From the NCBI GenBank assembly GCA_011322755.1, contig DRLZ01000341.1:1-12698 (forward strand): 12,698 nt of DNA, given 5' to 3'. The notes below the pieces were generated by a model. That model made no database searches. It saw nothing but the letters and a program-made list of their open reading frames with translations, and was not told the origin of the DNA. Within the stretch, counting starts at the first letter, position 1. Each line of letters opens with the position of its first letter. A program made the translations under genes and the position numbers. This document shows positions 1-7,090 of this stretch, in pieces. The DNA is from Crenotrichaceae bacterium. GTDB lineage: Bacteria > Pseudomonadota > Gammaproteobacteria > Methylococcales > DRLZ01.

Positions 1-1763
1 AGAAACTGCCCCCCTCCGTGTCTTAAACCAAGATTATGTCCTAACTCATGCATGATTGTATTTGCAGCAATTTCATCAAAAGTCACAAAATCTCCAGGAA
101 AGAAATTTGCTGGTCCGCAACCAATTGAAACAATCGTGTCATCACCTGGCAATTCAGATATACCTGAAATAATGCCGCCTTGACTATTCCTGAGGAAATG
201 CCCCATCAGTACACGATGAAAATAACCACGGCGATTTGCATTAAAATTCTCATCTTTGACAACTTCAAAATAGATTCCATTTTGTTGAGTATTCCTATCG
301 GGTATACCGTCTATCTCATGGTCATCATCTTCAATAGCATTACCTCCTGTAAACAACCCTCCTTGACCATAATCATGGATGACATTAATTCCGGGTTGAC
401 CATCTGGATTATTGATTAAATCAGCCGGTGCTGCAGAAAAACCAGCTGACACACGATTTACAATCGCTTGAGAAGGGCGATGCGTATGCTCAAAACCACA
501 GTCAATTGCATCATCAATCCAGTCATATTCAACCAGTAAATCTTTGTGAACAGGACTGACACCCATGCCGGGTAAATCAAGTCCACCGATCGTCCCTTTT
601 ACTTCATCACCATCACTCAATGCGTCATCATCCGTATCCACCTTCGCTGGATCAGTTCCAGTATTTAGTGGATTGACATAAATTCCGGTATTTGTTTCAA
701 CACAGTCTGGCAGCCTGTCTTGATCAGTATCGATGGACATATCACAACGATCGGCTGTTCCCGTAGTATCAACAGTAAATTCGAGGATATTACTATCCGG
801 ACCATATCCATCATCTGTTGTCATCACCTTCCAGAAGCTACCACTTCCCTCCGCGAATATCGCCGTTGAATGAGTGTATGAACAGGTTCCAGAACCTGAG
901 CCACACCCTGCACGATCAGCACCCACCACATTCCAGACTTTTAGCGCACCATTTGCATCTTTTGCATACACTGCATATTGATGTGAGCCTGTAACTGCAG
1001 TCCATGTGAATGTCGGCTGATTTGTGTTGATCGTACCACTTGGTGACAGCGCTGTCGGTGCGCCAGTTACCTGATGGGTTGTGCTAGTATCTACAGTAAA
1101 ATCGAGAATATCACTCCATTCACCATTGGTCCCATCGCTTGCTTCTGTACGAATTTCCCAGGTAGCAGAACCATCCGCAAATACAGCATTCGCTTTTGAG
1201 TACGAACAGGTTTCTGTCGTACATTCAGCAATGTTGTTCACTTTTACCTCACCTGTAGAATCAACAGCATAGATAGCATAACGTGTAAAACCTGGTACAG
1301 AGAGCCAATTGAACGTTGGCGTATTCGTGTCAATCGTTCCACTCGGTGTGAGCTGAACCGGGATGCCTGGAGCTGGAAAACTGGTTTTAGTATCCACTGT
1401 AAATTCTAGAGTGTCGCTGGCTGGAGAATTCCATCTTTGATTAAACGTACTCACATACCAAAAACCACCCGCACCTTCAGCAAAGGTGGCAGATGAATCA
1501 AAGTATGAGCATGTTCCAATACCTGCTAGACAGCCAGCTTGATTGGCACCAACGAACTTCCAGATAGCAATTTCACCAGATGCATCCACGGAGTAAAGAA
1601 CATATGCCTTGGTCCCTGTAACTGCCGTCCAGCTAAACACAGGCTGGTTTGTGGTAATGATTCCTCTCGGAGATAATGCTGTAGGTGCATCAGTCTCCAC
1701 AGCTTGCGCATTCGAAACCGAAATAAATAAAATTAAGGATAGTATAGAAATAATATTCTTCAT
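1..1763 (-). CDS. Secreted modular zinc metalloprotease (metzincin type), 3' end cut by window edge
   Basis: This is the 5' part of a gene read leftwards off the window; 587 codons are visible without a stop or frameshift. Residues 1-20 form a signal peptide (MKN, a hydrophobic stretch, then SNAQA), so the product is exported. Residues 26-125, 130-226 and 235-333 are three related beta-rich modules of Ig/FN3 type. Residues 340-390 are acidic and thrombospondin-3-like (DTDQDRLPDC and DTDDDALSDGDE), a probable calcium site. From about residue 405 a catalytic domain begins. It carries HELGHNLGLRH at residues 572-582: H572, H576 and H582 would bind zinc and E573 would be the catalytic base. The Met-turn expected of metzincins lies beyond the edge. 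The start is supported by AGAGGA six bases upstream. It is likely a degradative or virulence-type extracellular protease; its substrate is unknown. The family is clear from the motif, while the exact subfamily is inference. Confidence 0.85.
   Translation of the reverse strand, partial: MKNIISILSLILFISVSNAQAVETDAPTALSPRGIITTNQPVFSWTAVTGTKAYVLYSVDASGEIAIWKFVGANQAGCLAGIGTCSYFDSSATFAEGAGGFWYVSTFNQRWNSPASDTLEFTVDTKTSFPAPGIPVQLTPSGTIDTNTPTFNWLSVPGFTRYAIYAVDSTGEVKVNNIAECTTETCSYSKANAVFADGSATWEIRTEASDGTNGEWSDILDFTVDTSTTHQVTGAPTALSPSGTINTNQPTFTWTAVTGSHQYAVYAKDANGALKVWNVVGADRAGCGSGSGTCSYTHSTAIFAEGSGSFWKVMTTDDGYGPDSNILEFTVDTTGTADRCDMSIDTDQDRLPDCVETNTGIYVNPLNTGTDPAKVDTDDDALSDGDEVKGTIGGLDLPGMGVSPVHKDLLVEYDWIDDAIDCGFEHTHRPSQAIVNRVSAGFSAAPADLINNPDGQPGINVIHDYGQGGLFTGGNAIEDDDHEIDGIPDRNTQQNGIYFEVVKDENFNANRRGYFHRVLMGHFLRNSQGGIISGISELPGDDTIVSIGCGPANFFPGDFVTFDEIAANTIMHELGHNLGLRHGGGQF
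765..1688 (-). repeat. Three tandem Ig/FN3-like protein modules within the metalloprotease gene
   Basis: Three modules of about 97-100 residues lie at 1389-1688, 1086-1376 and 765-1061. The shared pattern is a start like APTALSPSGTINTNQPTF, a WTAVTG turn, Y..Y..D..G, a GTCSY block, an aromatic strand (FW or TW) and an ending like LEFTVDT. Modules 1 and 3 are about half identical by eye; module 2 is more diverged. Each carries one cysteine pair close in sequence (C78/C85, C181/C186, C287/C294), which could form a small disulfide loop after export. The likely role is a spacer or a substrate/carbohydrate-binding arm in front of the catalytic domain; that role is inference. Confidence 0.8.
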
Positions 1764-1769
1764 AATGCT

Positions 1770-1775
1770 TCCTCT
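1770..1775 (-). promoter_or_regulatory. Ribosome binding site of the metalloprotease gene
   Basis: AGAGGA on the minus strand, with its AGGA core six bases before the ATG at 1763. It fixes the start codon directly in front of a good signal peptide. The upstream DNA is very AT-rich, but I could not settle on a convincing -35/-10 pair. Confidence 0.6.
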
Positions 1776-2349
1776 TGAGCCATAATTTTTTTAAAATAAT
1801 ATACGTATTTCATTTTCAATATGCTTAAATTTACATAGCCATATCACCCTATAACATCAGAAAAACCGTAATAAACCTATCTATGTAACAATCTGCGACT
1901 TAATCTTACATTTGTTTTTAACACTGCATTTTCTTCTATTATTATCATGACAACATTTCATTAACTGCACTCCTAGTCATACCAGGTTAAAACCACTTTG
2001 AATCAATTTGCGTTCTACAACAATGCCATCTACTATTACTGTTATAACGATTATCATCTCAACCAGAAGTATAGGAAACTATCTCACCTCTAACGATATA
2101 CCTGGATCTATATAATGTTATTCTTCCCCTATCTCATTCTGGCTTTTATATATTATTTTAAAAAATAACAACCACCAGCTCTTTCTCTTGACTACTCAAT
2201 ATTTGAAACCATTAACTAATAATCAGTCCACCCTAACGCAATAAATCATGTATTACGGGTATTGATTGCTGCGTATCTATAAAAACACGCTTAACCCTAG
2301 ACACCTATGACATGGATCACAGGTAGTGGAATTAAAGTAAGAAAATGAG

Positions 2350-2377
2350 TTGACACTGATCAGTGTCCAAATATGAC
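2350..2377 (+). promoter_or_regulatory. Promoter-like -35/-10 pair with no obvious gene downstream
   Basis: A consensus -35 box TTGACA at 2350-2355 is followed after 16 bases by TATGAC at 2372-2377 (four of six bases match TATAAT). It points rightwards, opposite to all genes in the window. Downstream are only very short frames (for example an eight-codon one starting at the ATG inside the -10 region). It could be a relic promoter, drive a small RNA, or be chance. Confidence 0.35.
2352..2367. promoter_or_regulatory. Perfect 16-bp palindrome, candidate repressor operator
   Basis: GACACTGATCAGTGTC is identical to its own reverse complement. It overlaps the end of the TTGACA box and fills most of the spacer of the promoter-like pair, a classic position for a repressor operator. 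Symmetric sites of this length are common for TetR-family and similar dimeric regulators, but no regulator gene is in the window and the family assignment is a guess. Confidence 0.5.
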
Positions 2378-2588
2378 TGAAATACTACTTCGTTAATTGT
2401 GACTGCAGTACGTACCCACAAAATGTATTCGACAATAACTGAGAATAGATATGGACTGTTTAATGCTTGTAAGTAGATAAAGCTGTATTGAATTTATCAT
2501 AATTCATTACGAGGCTACCGAATAAAACCACAAGCACACAAAGATATATGCTTTAGATGCCCCCCATCATGCGAATACAGTACATTTC

Positions 2589-3572
2589 TCACATTACTTT
2601 CAAGTATTCTCCGCATGCCTCACGACTACTACCCACCAAAAGCCGGCACTCTCCATTTGCTGATTTTTCTAATATGCCTCTGGCCTCAATCAGCTCACCT
2701 CGTATGGCTTGGCCTGTATAGGTTGCTGAGTAGCTGAGAATCTGATTGACTTGTGGATCATCAATAATGTATCTAGATGGATAATCATAGGCCTTGCTAT
2801 CATCAATAATCATTGCATTCAACGTAACCAGACTTTGTTTATGGTAGGTTTGTGAGTTCAGTGTAGAAGCGTCTACCATCGATAAATCGAACTTAACACC
2901 ATCAACGCAGGCTTTGTTATACTTGCGCTTTTCATGCCAGATATAATTGTCCAGCGATAAATCGCAGCCTCGTCGTTGCCAGGTTTGCAGCCATTGCTCC
3001 TCCGACAGCGGCTGGATAAAATGTTGGGAGTTGTCACGACTGAATAACTCACGCAGACAACTTCGTGCCATTAAAAAATTGTTTCGACCATAAACGACCA
3101 AATCGATGTCAGATGCTGTTCTGTGTGCCGATATCAGAATTGAACCACTAATTCCTAGCGCATTCGCTTTTAATCCCTGACTACTAAAATAATCAGCAAC
3201 ATGGGCAACGAGTGTTTCCAGGTAATCAGCCGGGTGGGCACAAATCTGCTGTAATCGTTTGACTGGCTGATAGTGCTGCTGGACCTGAGCCAATGGCACA
3301 GCATGAACCACCGTATCCATCTGTTTTGATGCATACAGATAGTACGGATAATTTGTTTTCAGATAATTATTGGCATCACTGGTCGATAGTTTTTTCAAAC
3401 CGTGTGTAGTGGGAATATAGCGCAGACAGCCAACAATTCGATCATTATCGATCAAATCAGCGCTGACTACGGCAAACATCAAACCTTCTTCGGTTTTTAG
3501 ATAGTCTCTTGGTCTGGGCAATAGCAATGAATCAACGTTCAAATTTTTCTGGAAATAACGCGTGACTGCCAT
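2589..3572 (-). CDS. Predicted nucleotidyltransferase (Pol beta superfamily, COG1665-like)
   Basis: A 327-residue cytoplasmic protein. The N-terminal part has the block RDYLKTEEGLMFAVVSAD, which I associate with a family of predicted nucleotidyltransferases (COG1665) known mainly from archaea and scattered bacteria. The middle holds the Pol beta-type signature: G143-S144, then D155-x-D157 (SDIDLVVYG), with D229 in KFDLSMV as the probable third metal-binding carboxylate. These residues would transfer a nucleoside monophosphate to an unknown acceptor. The C-terminus ends in a strand-rich block around ARGILEK and EYLKVM. The frame is open further upstream to 3638, but the ATG at 3572 is preferred because it shortens the overlap with the flavin reductase gene to 41 bases. 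TTG codons nearer to RDYLK are possible starts too. The substrate is unknown. Confidence 0.7.
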   Translation of the reverse strand: MAVTRYFQKNLNVDSLLLPRPRDYLKTEEGLMFAVVSADLIDNDRIVGCLRYIPTTHGLKKLSTSDANNYLKTNYPYYLYASKQMDTVVHAVPLAQVQQHYQPVKRLQQICAHPADYLETLVAHVADYFSSQGLKANALGISGSILISAHRTASDIDLVVYGRNNFLMARSCLRELFSRDNSQHFIQPLSEEQWLQTWQRRGCDLSLDNYIWHEKRKYNKACVDGVKFDLSMVDASTLNSQTYHKQSLVTLNAMIIDDSKAYDYPSRYIIDDPQVNQILSYSATYTGQAIRGELIEARGILEKSANGECRLLVGSSREACGEYLKVM

Positions 3573-4098
3573 CCAGATGCGCAGCAGACTGATAGAGTAA
3601 AGGCGAAGCAGTCTCATCCAGTACTTTCCCGTTAACAACGCGCGCAGTCACTAATCGATGATCTCCGGATTCAATATGTGTTTCGACAACACATTCGCAA
3701 TACGCTATCGTTGTTTCTAACACAGGTGCTTTGCTGACCTCTCCCGGTCGCCAGTCAACTGATTCCAGTTTTGCTGTACCTGGCAACCCAAAGTGAATCG
3801 CCAAATCAAGCTGATCATCCTTCAATACATTAATACTGAATACCTTTCCCTGCTCAAGAATTGACCAGGAACGATGTTGAGGATTAATGCTCAGTGCAAC
3901 CATCACAGGATTAAACGATACCTGCATTAACCACGACGCCGTGAATGCATTAACGCTGCTCTCATCACAAACACCGATTACATACACACCGTGAGTAAGC
4001 TGGCGCAACAAAGTTGATATCATTGGCGTTGATTCATTAGAAAATTTTAGTGTTCCAACTGGTTTACACAATCCGCTAAAGAGCGGCGATAATTGCAT
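3532..4098 (-). CDS. Flavin reductase-like FMN-binding protein
   Basis: A 188-residue protein of the flavin reductase-like family (FMN-binding split barrel). Typical family features are LTHGVYVIGV at residues 34-43, the flavin-contact stretch NAFTASWLMQVSFNP at 50-64 and GDHRLVTARV at 145-154. Such proteins bind FMN and use NAD(P)H to supply reduced flavin or to reduce small molecules; which applies here is unknown. The ATG at 4098 overlaps the end of the isocitrate dehydrogenase gene by 23 bases, suggesting coupled translation, but its Shine-Dalgarno match is weak (GGGCG). The second Met, at residue 26 (position 4023), gives a protein starting just before the conserved domain and is a real alternative. 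No membrane segment or signal peptide is seen. Confidence 0.75.
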   Translation of the reverse strand: MQLSPLFSGLCKPVGTLKFSNESTPMISTLLRQLTHGVYVIGVCDESSVNAFTASWLMQVSFNPVMVALSINPQHRSWSILEQGKVFSINVLKDDQLDLAIHFGLPGTAKLESVDWRPGEVSKAPVLETTIAYCECVVETHIESGDHRLVTARVVNGKVLDETASPLLYQSAAHLDGSHALFPEKFER

Positions 4099-5080
4099 CG
4101 CCCATAGCAGTTGTACTCACACCATCCGGATTCAGGTCACGGGTGACTTGTTTACCTTCCTCGATCACTGTTTCCAGTGCGTTCTGTATACGTGCTGCAG
4201 CCTCAGTTTCCCCAAGGTAATTCAACATCATAATCCCTGCGAGAATGACAGCTGATGGGTTTGCAAGATTTTTTCCTGCGATATCAGGTGCGCTGCCGTG
4301 AACGGCTTCAAACAAGGCAGCATCAGCTCCAATATTTGCCCCGGGAATCAAACCAAGTCCACCAACCAGTCCGGCAGCCAGATCAGAAAGAATATCACCG
4401 AACAGGTTGGTTGTTACAATGACATCAAACTGATGAGGATCGGTGACCATGTGCATACACACAGCATCGACAATTTTCTGGTCGTATTCAATATCGGGAT
4501 AGTTTTTTGCAATTTCTTTGCCGGCTTCCAGAAACATTCCACATGTTAGTTTTAGAATATTTGCCTTATGAACAACGGTGACTTTTTTACGATTGTTGTC
4601 ACGCGCATACTTAAAAGCATACTCGATAATGCGATCGCAGCCATCGCGAGTAATGATTTTGATCGCTTCAGCAGCGCGCTGGTCTCTACCGACATAGTGT
4701 TCAATACCTGAATACAGACCTTCAGTATTTTCACGCACGACAACAATATCAATATCTTTGAATGGAGTCGTTACACCAGCCCAGGTTCGTGCTGGTCTGA
4801 CATTGGCGTAGAGATCAAAGTGTTTTCGTAGTTCGACGTTAATACTGCGAAAACCTTTGCCCATGGGCGTAGTCAGTGGACCTTTATATGCAACCCGGTT
4901 TTTTTCTATCGATGCAACCGTTGTATCTGGAAGTGGAGTACCATGCTTTTCATAAGCACCCATTCCGGCTTCAGCCTGTTCCCAGTTAATTTCAACACCG
5001 GTTGCGTCAATAATTTTAACCGCTGTATCCACTATTGCAGGCCCGATGCCATCACCTTTAATCAAGGTTACATTATGCAT
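4076..5080 (-). CDS. icd: Isocitrate dehydrogenase, NAD-dependent type
   Basis: A 334-residue enzyme of the isocitrate/isopropylmalate dehydrogenase family. It would oxidise isocitrate to 2-oxoglutarate and CO2 in the cytoplasmic TCA cycle. Substrate residues are visible: S79, N81 and R85 in RSINVELRKHFDLYANVRP, then R95 and R116. Y123 in VRENTEGLYSGIEH and K172 in VHKANILK match the catalytic Tyr160 and Lys230 of E. coli Icd. The metal-binding aspartates are D205, D229 and D233. In HGSAPDIAG the Asp-Ile pair stands where the NADP enzyme of E. coli has Lys344-Tyr345, which points to NAD specificity. The length fits the short bacterial NAD-IDH group. The start is backed by AGGGAG five bases upstream. 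The flavin reductase gene overlaps its end. Isopropylmalate or homoisocitrate dehydrogenase is less likely given the NTEGLYSGIEH motif. Confidence 0.88.
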   Translation of the reverse strand: MHNVTLIKGDGIGPAIVDTAVKIIDATGVEINWEQAEAGMGAYEKHGTPLPDTTVASIEKNRVAYKGPLTTPMGKGFRSINVELRKHFDLYANVRPARTWAGVTTPFKDIDIVVVRENTEGLYSGIEHYVGRDQRAAEAIKIITRDGCDRIIEYAFKYARDNNRKKVTVVHKANILKLTCGMFLEAGKEIAKNYPDIEYDQKIVDAVCMHMVTDPHQFDVIVTTNLFGDILSDLAAGLVGGLGLIPGANIGADAALFEAVHGSAPDIAGKNLANPSAVILAGIMMLNYLGETEAAARIQNALETVIEEGKQVTRDLNPDGVSTTAMGDAIIAAL

Positions 5081-5128
5081 TCATTCTCCCTCATCTATAG
5101 TTAGTCGCTAAATTTCCATGATGGCATA

Positions 5129-5156
5129 ATTACACCGTTGTGCCAATAATGCGCAA
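5129..5156 (-). promoter_or_regulatory. Possible promoter of the icd-flavin reductase-nucleotidyltransferase operon
   Basis: On the minus strand a weak -35 (TTGCGC, 5151-5156) is followed after 16 bases by a good -10 (TGTAAT, 5129-5134), about 50 bases before the icd start. It lies in the 113-base gap after the DUF4139 stop. The match is modest, and read-through from the upstream gene is possible. Confidence 0.3.
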
Positions 5157-5193
5157 TAGAACAGTCCTTAGCAAAGGTCGTCAGAATAGACCA

Positions 5194-6651
5194 TCAGTAT
5201 CGAACCAGCACACGATACACCAGCGTTTGACGACTTTCTGGCGGGATTTTGATATTCCATTGCGATAGCCCTGATGCGACCTTCTTATGCGGATGATTTT
5301 CTTTAAGCATTTTCCAGTCGCCCGGGATTGGTTCTCGTATAACCACTGTCACCGCTTCACTTTTGGCATTACTTAGCGCAATCTCATAAGCGGCTTCAAA
5401 CACATAATTGAAAGGACTGGAAGCTGTGCGTTTGGCAAAACTGGTTTGTTTTCGCTTGGCGGTAATATCAAATGCATTGCCGAGTTTTAAACGGACTTGC
5501 TCTTTTTTTGGTGTGTGATCAATCCTGTCTTCACCGATAAACTGGGCATTACCTGAGGTGTCTTTTTTATAAACCCTGACAATGCCCTTGGGTAATGGAA
5601 TACCCAAGCCATTTTTCTTGCGATTCTCAAACTGGACATAAACACCGACTTTGAGTTTCTGACCTAACAGATCCTGTCGACTATGATAGTAATAATCTTG
5701 CCCTTGCAACAAAAATTCCTTTTCAACAGGAATCGAAGACGCTGTGAGTAATGACACTTGTTTGCTTTGATTGTTGGCAATATCAGTTAACCGGTTAAGG
5801 CTGTACAAATGATACTCAAACAAGCTTTCCTCAGCCATGGGCGCAACCATATCAGCCTGAGCGAGCGCCATCTCACCCATCCTTTTATTTCTATACTGGA
5901 ATTGCTCTTGTACTCTGTTAACATCACCCGCTACCAGTTGTAACTTTGCTTGATTGTATTGTGTTCCGCTTCTGTTATCCAGGGTGACCCAGCCAAGCAA
6001 ATCAAGCTGTGAGTCATCAGCATTCAATTCAGCAACATAATCAGCTTTCCAGGATAACCCCCCAGTTAGATAGCTTAATTCAAGTGTTTGCTGTTTTGAT
6101 ATTGGACTCATCACTTGAGTGACCAGCGTTGGCTCATCACGCAAACTTGTTGGTAATTCATCAAAGATAAAGTGTCCTGCGGGATTGGTTTCAATGCGGT
6201 CAGCAATCTTTACCACGACGCCATTGTTGGTGCTCAGTACACGTGCTTTTTCAATTGTTTGTTTACCCGTTGCAGGGTTCATTCTGGCAATTTGCACCTG
6301 TCTTCCTACATAATGTTCCAGTAATTTTTCAGGCGTGAGTAAGTCAAAATAAAAATTCTGCTCCAACACTTGAAATCCGTCTTTCACATCCAGACTGCGT
6401 AGCATTGCTGTTTCAGGTCGCATCTTAGCACTCACACCACGGTAAGCCAGATGGTTAAGACCTTTATTGAGTGTTACTTTGCGCTGATCTTTTATTAAAG
6501 CAAGATTTTCGTTATAAATCGTAACGGCAACCGATGCTTGGTCATTTAAAGTTGTATGTTGTTCTGTTGCCACGGCTATCTGCTCTGTGAGTACGATTAT
6601 CAATGTGATGATGAATCGATAAAAGCACGGTTTGATCGGCAGGCGACTCAT
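5194..6651 (-). CDS. Exported DUF4139-domain protein
   Basis: A 485-residue protein of the DUF4139 family, whose function is not established. Residues 1-28 form a signal peptide: Arg/Lys near the start, a FIITLIIVL core, and a probable cut after AVA, so it should act in the periplasm or outer envelope. VAVTIYNENLALIKDQR near the mature N-terminus is the family's opening strand. The middle block (LSYLTGGLSWKADYVAEL, followed by GWVTLDNRSGTQY) and the closing Ig-like block (REPIPGDWKML, then LVYRVLVRY) are typical of the family. I chose the ATG at 6651 rather than the upstream ATG at 6702 because AGGAGG lies exactly five bases before it and the signal peptide then begins properly. It is separated by 113 bases from icd and by 446 bases from pilY1, so it is probably its own transcription unit. 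Confidence 0.85.
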   Translation of the reverse strand: MSRLPIKPCFYRFIITLIIVLTEQIAVATEQHTTLNDQASVAVTIYNENLALIKDQRKVTLNKGLNHLAYRGVSAKMRPETAMLRSLDVKDGFQVLEQNFYFDLLTPEKLLEHYVGRQVQIARMNPATGKQTIEKARVLSTNNGVVVKIADRIETNPAGHFIFDELPTSLRDEPTLVTQVMSPISKQQTLELSYLTGGLSWKADYVAELNADDSQLDLLGWVTLDNRSGTQYNQAKLQLVAGDVNRVQEQFQYRNKRMGEMALAQADMVAPMAEESLFEYHLYSLNRLTDIANNQSKQVSLLTASSIPVEKEFLLQGQDYYYHSRQDLLGQKLKVGVYVQFENRKKNGLGIPLPKGIVRVYKKDTSGNAQFIGEDRIDHTPKKEQVRLKLGNAFDITAKRKQTSFAKRTASSPFNYVFEAAYEIALSNAKSEAVTVVIREPIPGDWKMLKENHPHKKVASGLSQWNIKIPPESRQTLVYRVLVRY

Positions 6652-6656
6652 TATGA

Positions 6657-6662
6657 CCTCCT
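6657..6662 (-). promoter_or_regulatory. Consensus ribosome binding site of the DUF4139 gene
   Basis: AGGAGG on the minus strand, five bases before the ATG at 6651. This full consensus match decides the start and implies strong translation. Confidence 0.8.
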
Positions 6663-6712
6663 GGAGTATACGAATCTTCTTTAAGAACGATAACATTACC
6701 ATTCCTGTACTA

Positions 6713-6732
6713 ACCGTTTGAGACCGTTTGAA
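6713..6732. repeat. Tandem decamer upstream of the DUF4139 gene
   Basis: ACCGTTTGAG is followed at once by ACCGTTTGAA (plus-strand reading), a direct repeat with a ten-base period, about one helical turn. It lies 60-80 bases upstream of the DUF4139 start, where an activator could bind. It could equally be chance; no regulator is named. Confidence 0.35.
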
Positions 6733-6797
6733 CCAAGATTAATTCCAGATGCGATAACAAAACTAGACTCTACCATAAGGTCAGTATGACATAAAAA

Positions 6798-6989
6798 AAC
6801 ACCGCCAACCTAGTACATCGTCCAGTTTATATTGACGAGTACAAACAGCCAATAAACAGCCATCTACGTTGTTGCACTCGCTTGGATTAGCTTGCTAGTC
6901 CTGCTCTCGTGCGCCTAGCAGCTGACTATTTCCAGACTGCCTTTACCCGTCAATATAAACTGGACGATGTACTAGATGTTAACGGTGTT
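6798..6989. mobile_element. MITE-like element with long inverted repeats, no coding capacity
   Basis: A 192-bp palindromic unit. The arms at 6810-6837 and 6948-6975 are perfect reverse complements over 28 bases (left arm begins CTAGTACATCG; right arm ends CGATGTACTAG). The pairing continues imperfectly outward to AACACCG (6798-6804) against CGGTGTT (6983-6989). It also continues inward through similar stretches (GACGAGTA against the complement of TTACCCGTC). The centre holds a second small palindrome, GGATTAGCTTGCTAGTCC, so a transcript would fold into a long branched hairpin. No transposase is encoded. This is the build of a non-autonomous mobile repeat (MITE or large REP-like element). No clear target-site duplication was seen, so mobility is inferred. 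Confidence 0.6.
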
Positions 6990-7050
6990 CAAGAAGATTA
7001 CTGACGGCTTTATTACCACGGAAGAACTGTCTTATACAAAACTGTTTATC

Positions 7051-7090
7051 CAGGCCTGAGCGAAATCCTCAGTGCCACAAGTTCAGCCTG
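7051..7090 (-). terminator. Weak terminator-like hairpin after pilY1
   Basis: Starting seven bases past the pilY1 stop, CAGGCTGA (minus strand) can pair with TCAGGCCTG with one bulge. An alternative inner stem CTGAG/CTCAG is also possible. There is no proper run of U directly after it (only TTTT several bases on), so termination is uncertain. The inverted-repeat element further on could also end transcription. Confidence 0.25.

Larger units (their letters stand above)
1764..2588. other. 825-base non-coding stretch
   Basis: AT-rich DNA between the nucleotidyltransferase stop and the metalloprotease start. No reading frame of convincing length or recognisable protein similarity is present on either strand; only fragments of a few to about 25 codons appear. 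It must hold the metalloprotease promoter at its left end. The one structured site I see is the palindrome and promoter-like sequence at 2350-2377. It may be a long 5' regulatory region or the residue of a lost gene; neither can be shown here. Confidence 0.6.

Noticed and set aside
9..14. Run of six G (minus strand) just after the zinc motif, suspected as a frameshift or phase-variation tract
   Set aside because: The frame is intact through it and six bases is short; the Gly-rich stretch after the third His is normal for this protease type as far as I recall.
180..419. Plus-strand open frames inside the metalloprotease gene (180-419 and 1081-1272)
   Set aside because: They are antisense to a clear, domain-bearing frame and show no recognisable protein features.
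1760..1783. A seven-residue mini-ORF (MAQEEAL) whose stop overlaps the metalloprotease ATG
   Set aside because: It has no ribosome site of its own, has no codon bias typical of attenuator leaders, and simply contains the Shine-Dalgarno of the real gene; most likely chance.
3573..3638. Upstream ATG at 3638 as the nucleotidyltransferase start
   Set aside because: It would overlap the flavin reductase gene by 107 bases, and the added residues do not resemble the family; the conserved region starts near 3506.
6652..6702. Upstream ATG at 6702 as the DUF4139 start
   Set aside because: The extra 17 residues would sit in front of a proper signal peptide, and the consensus AGGAGG is placed for the ATG at 6651.
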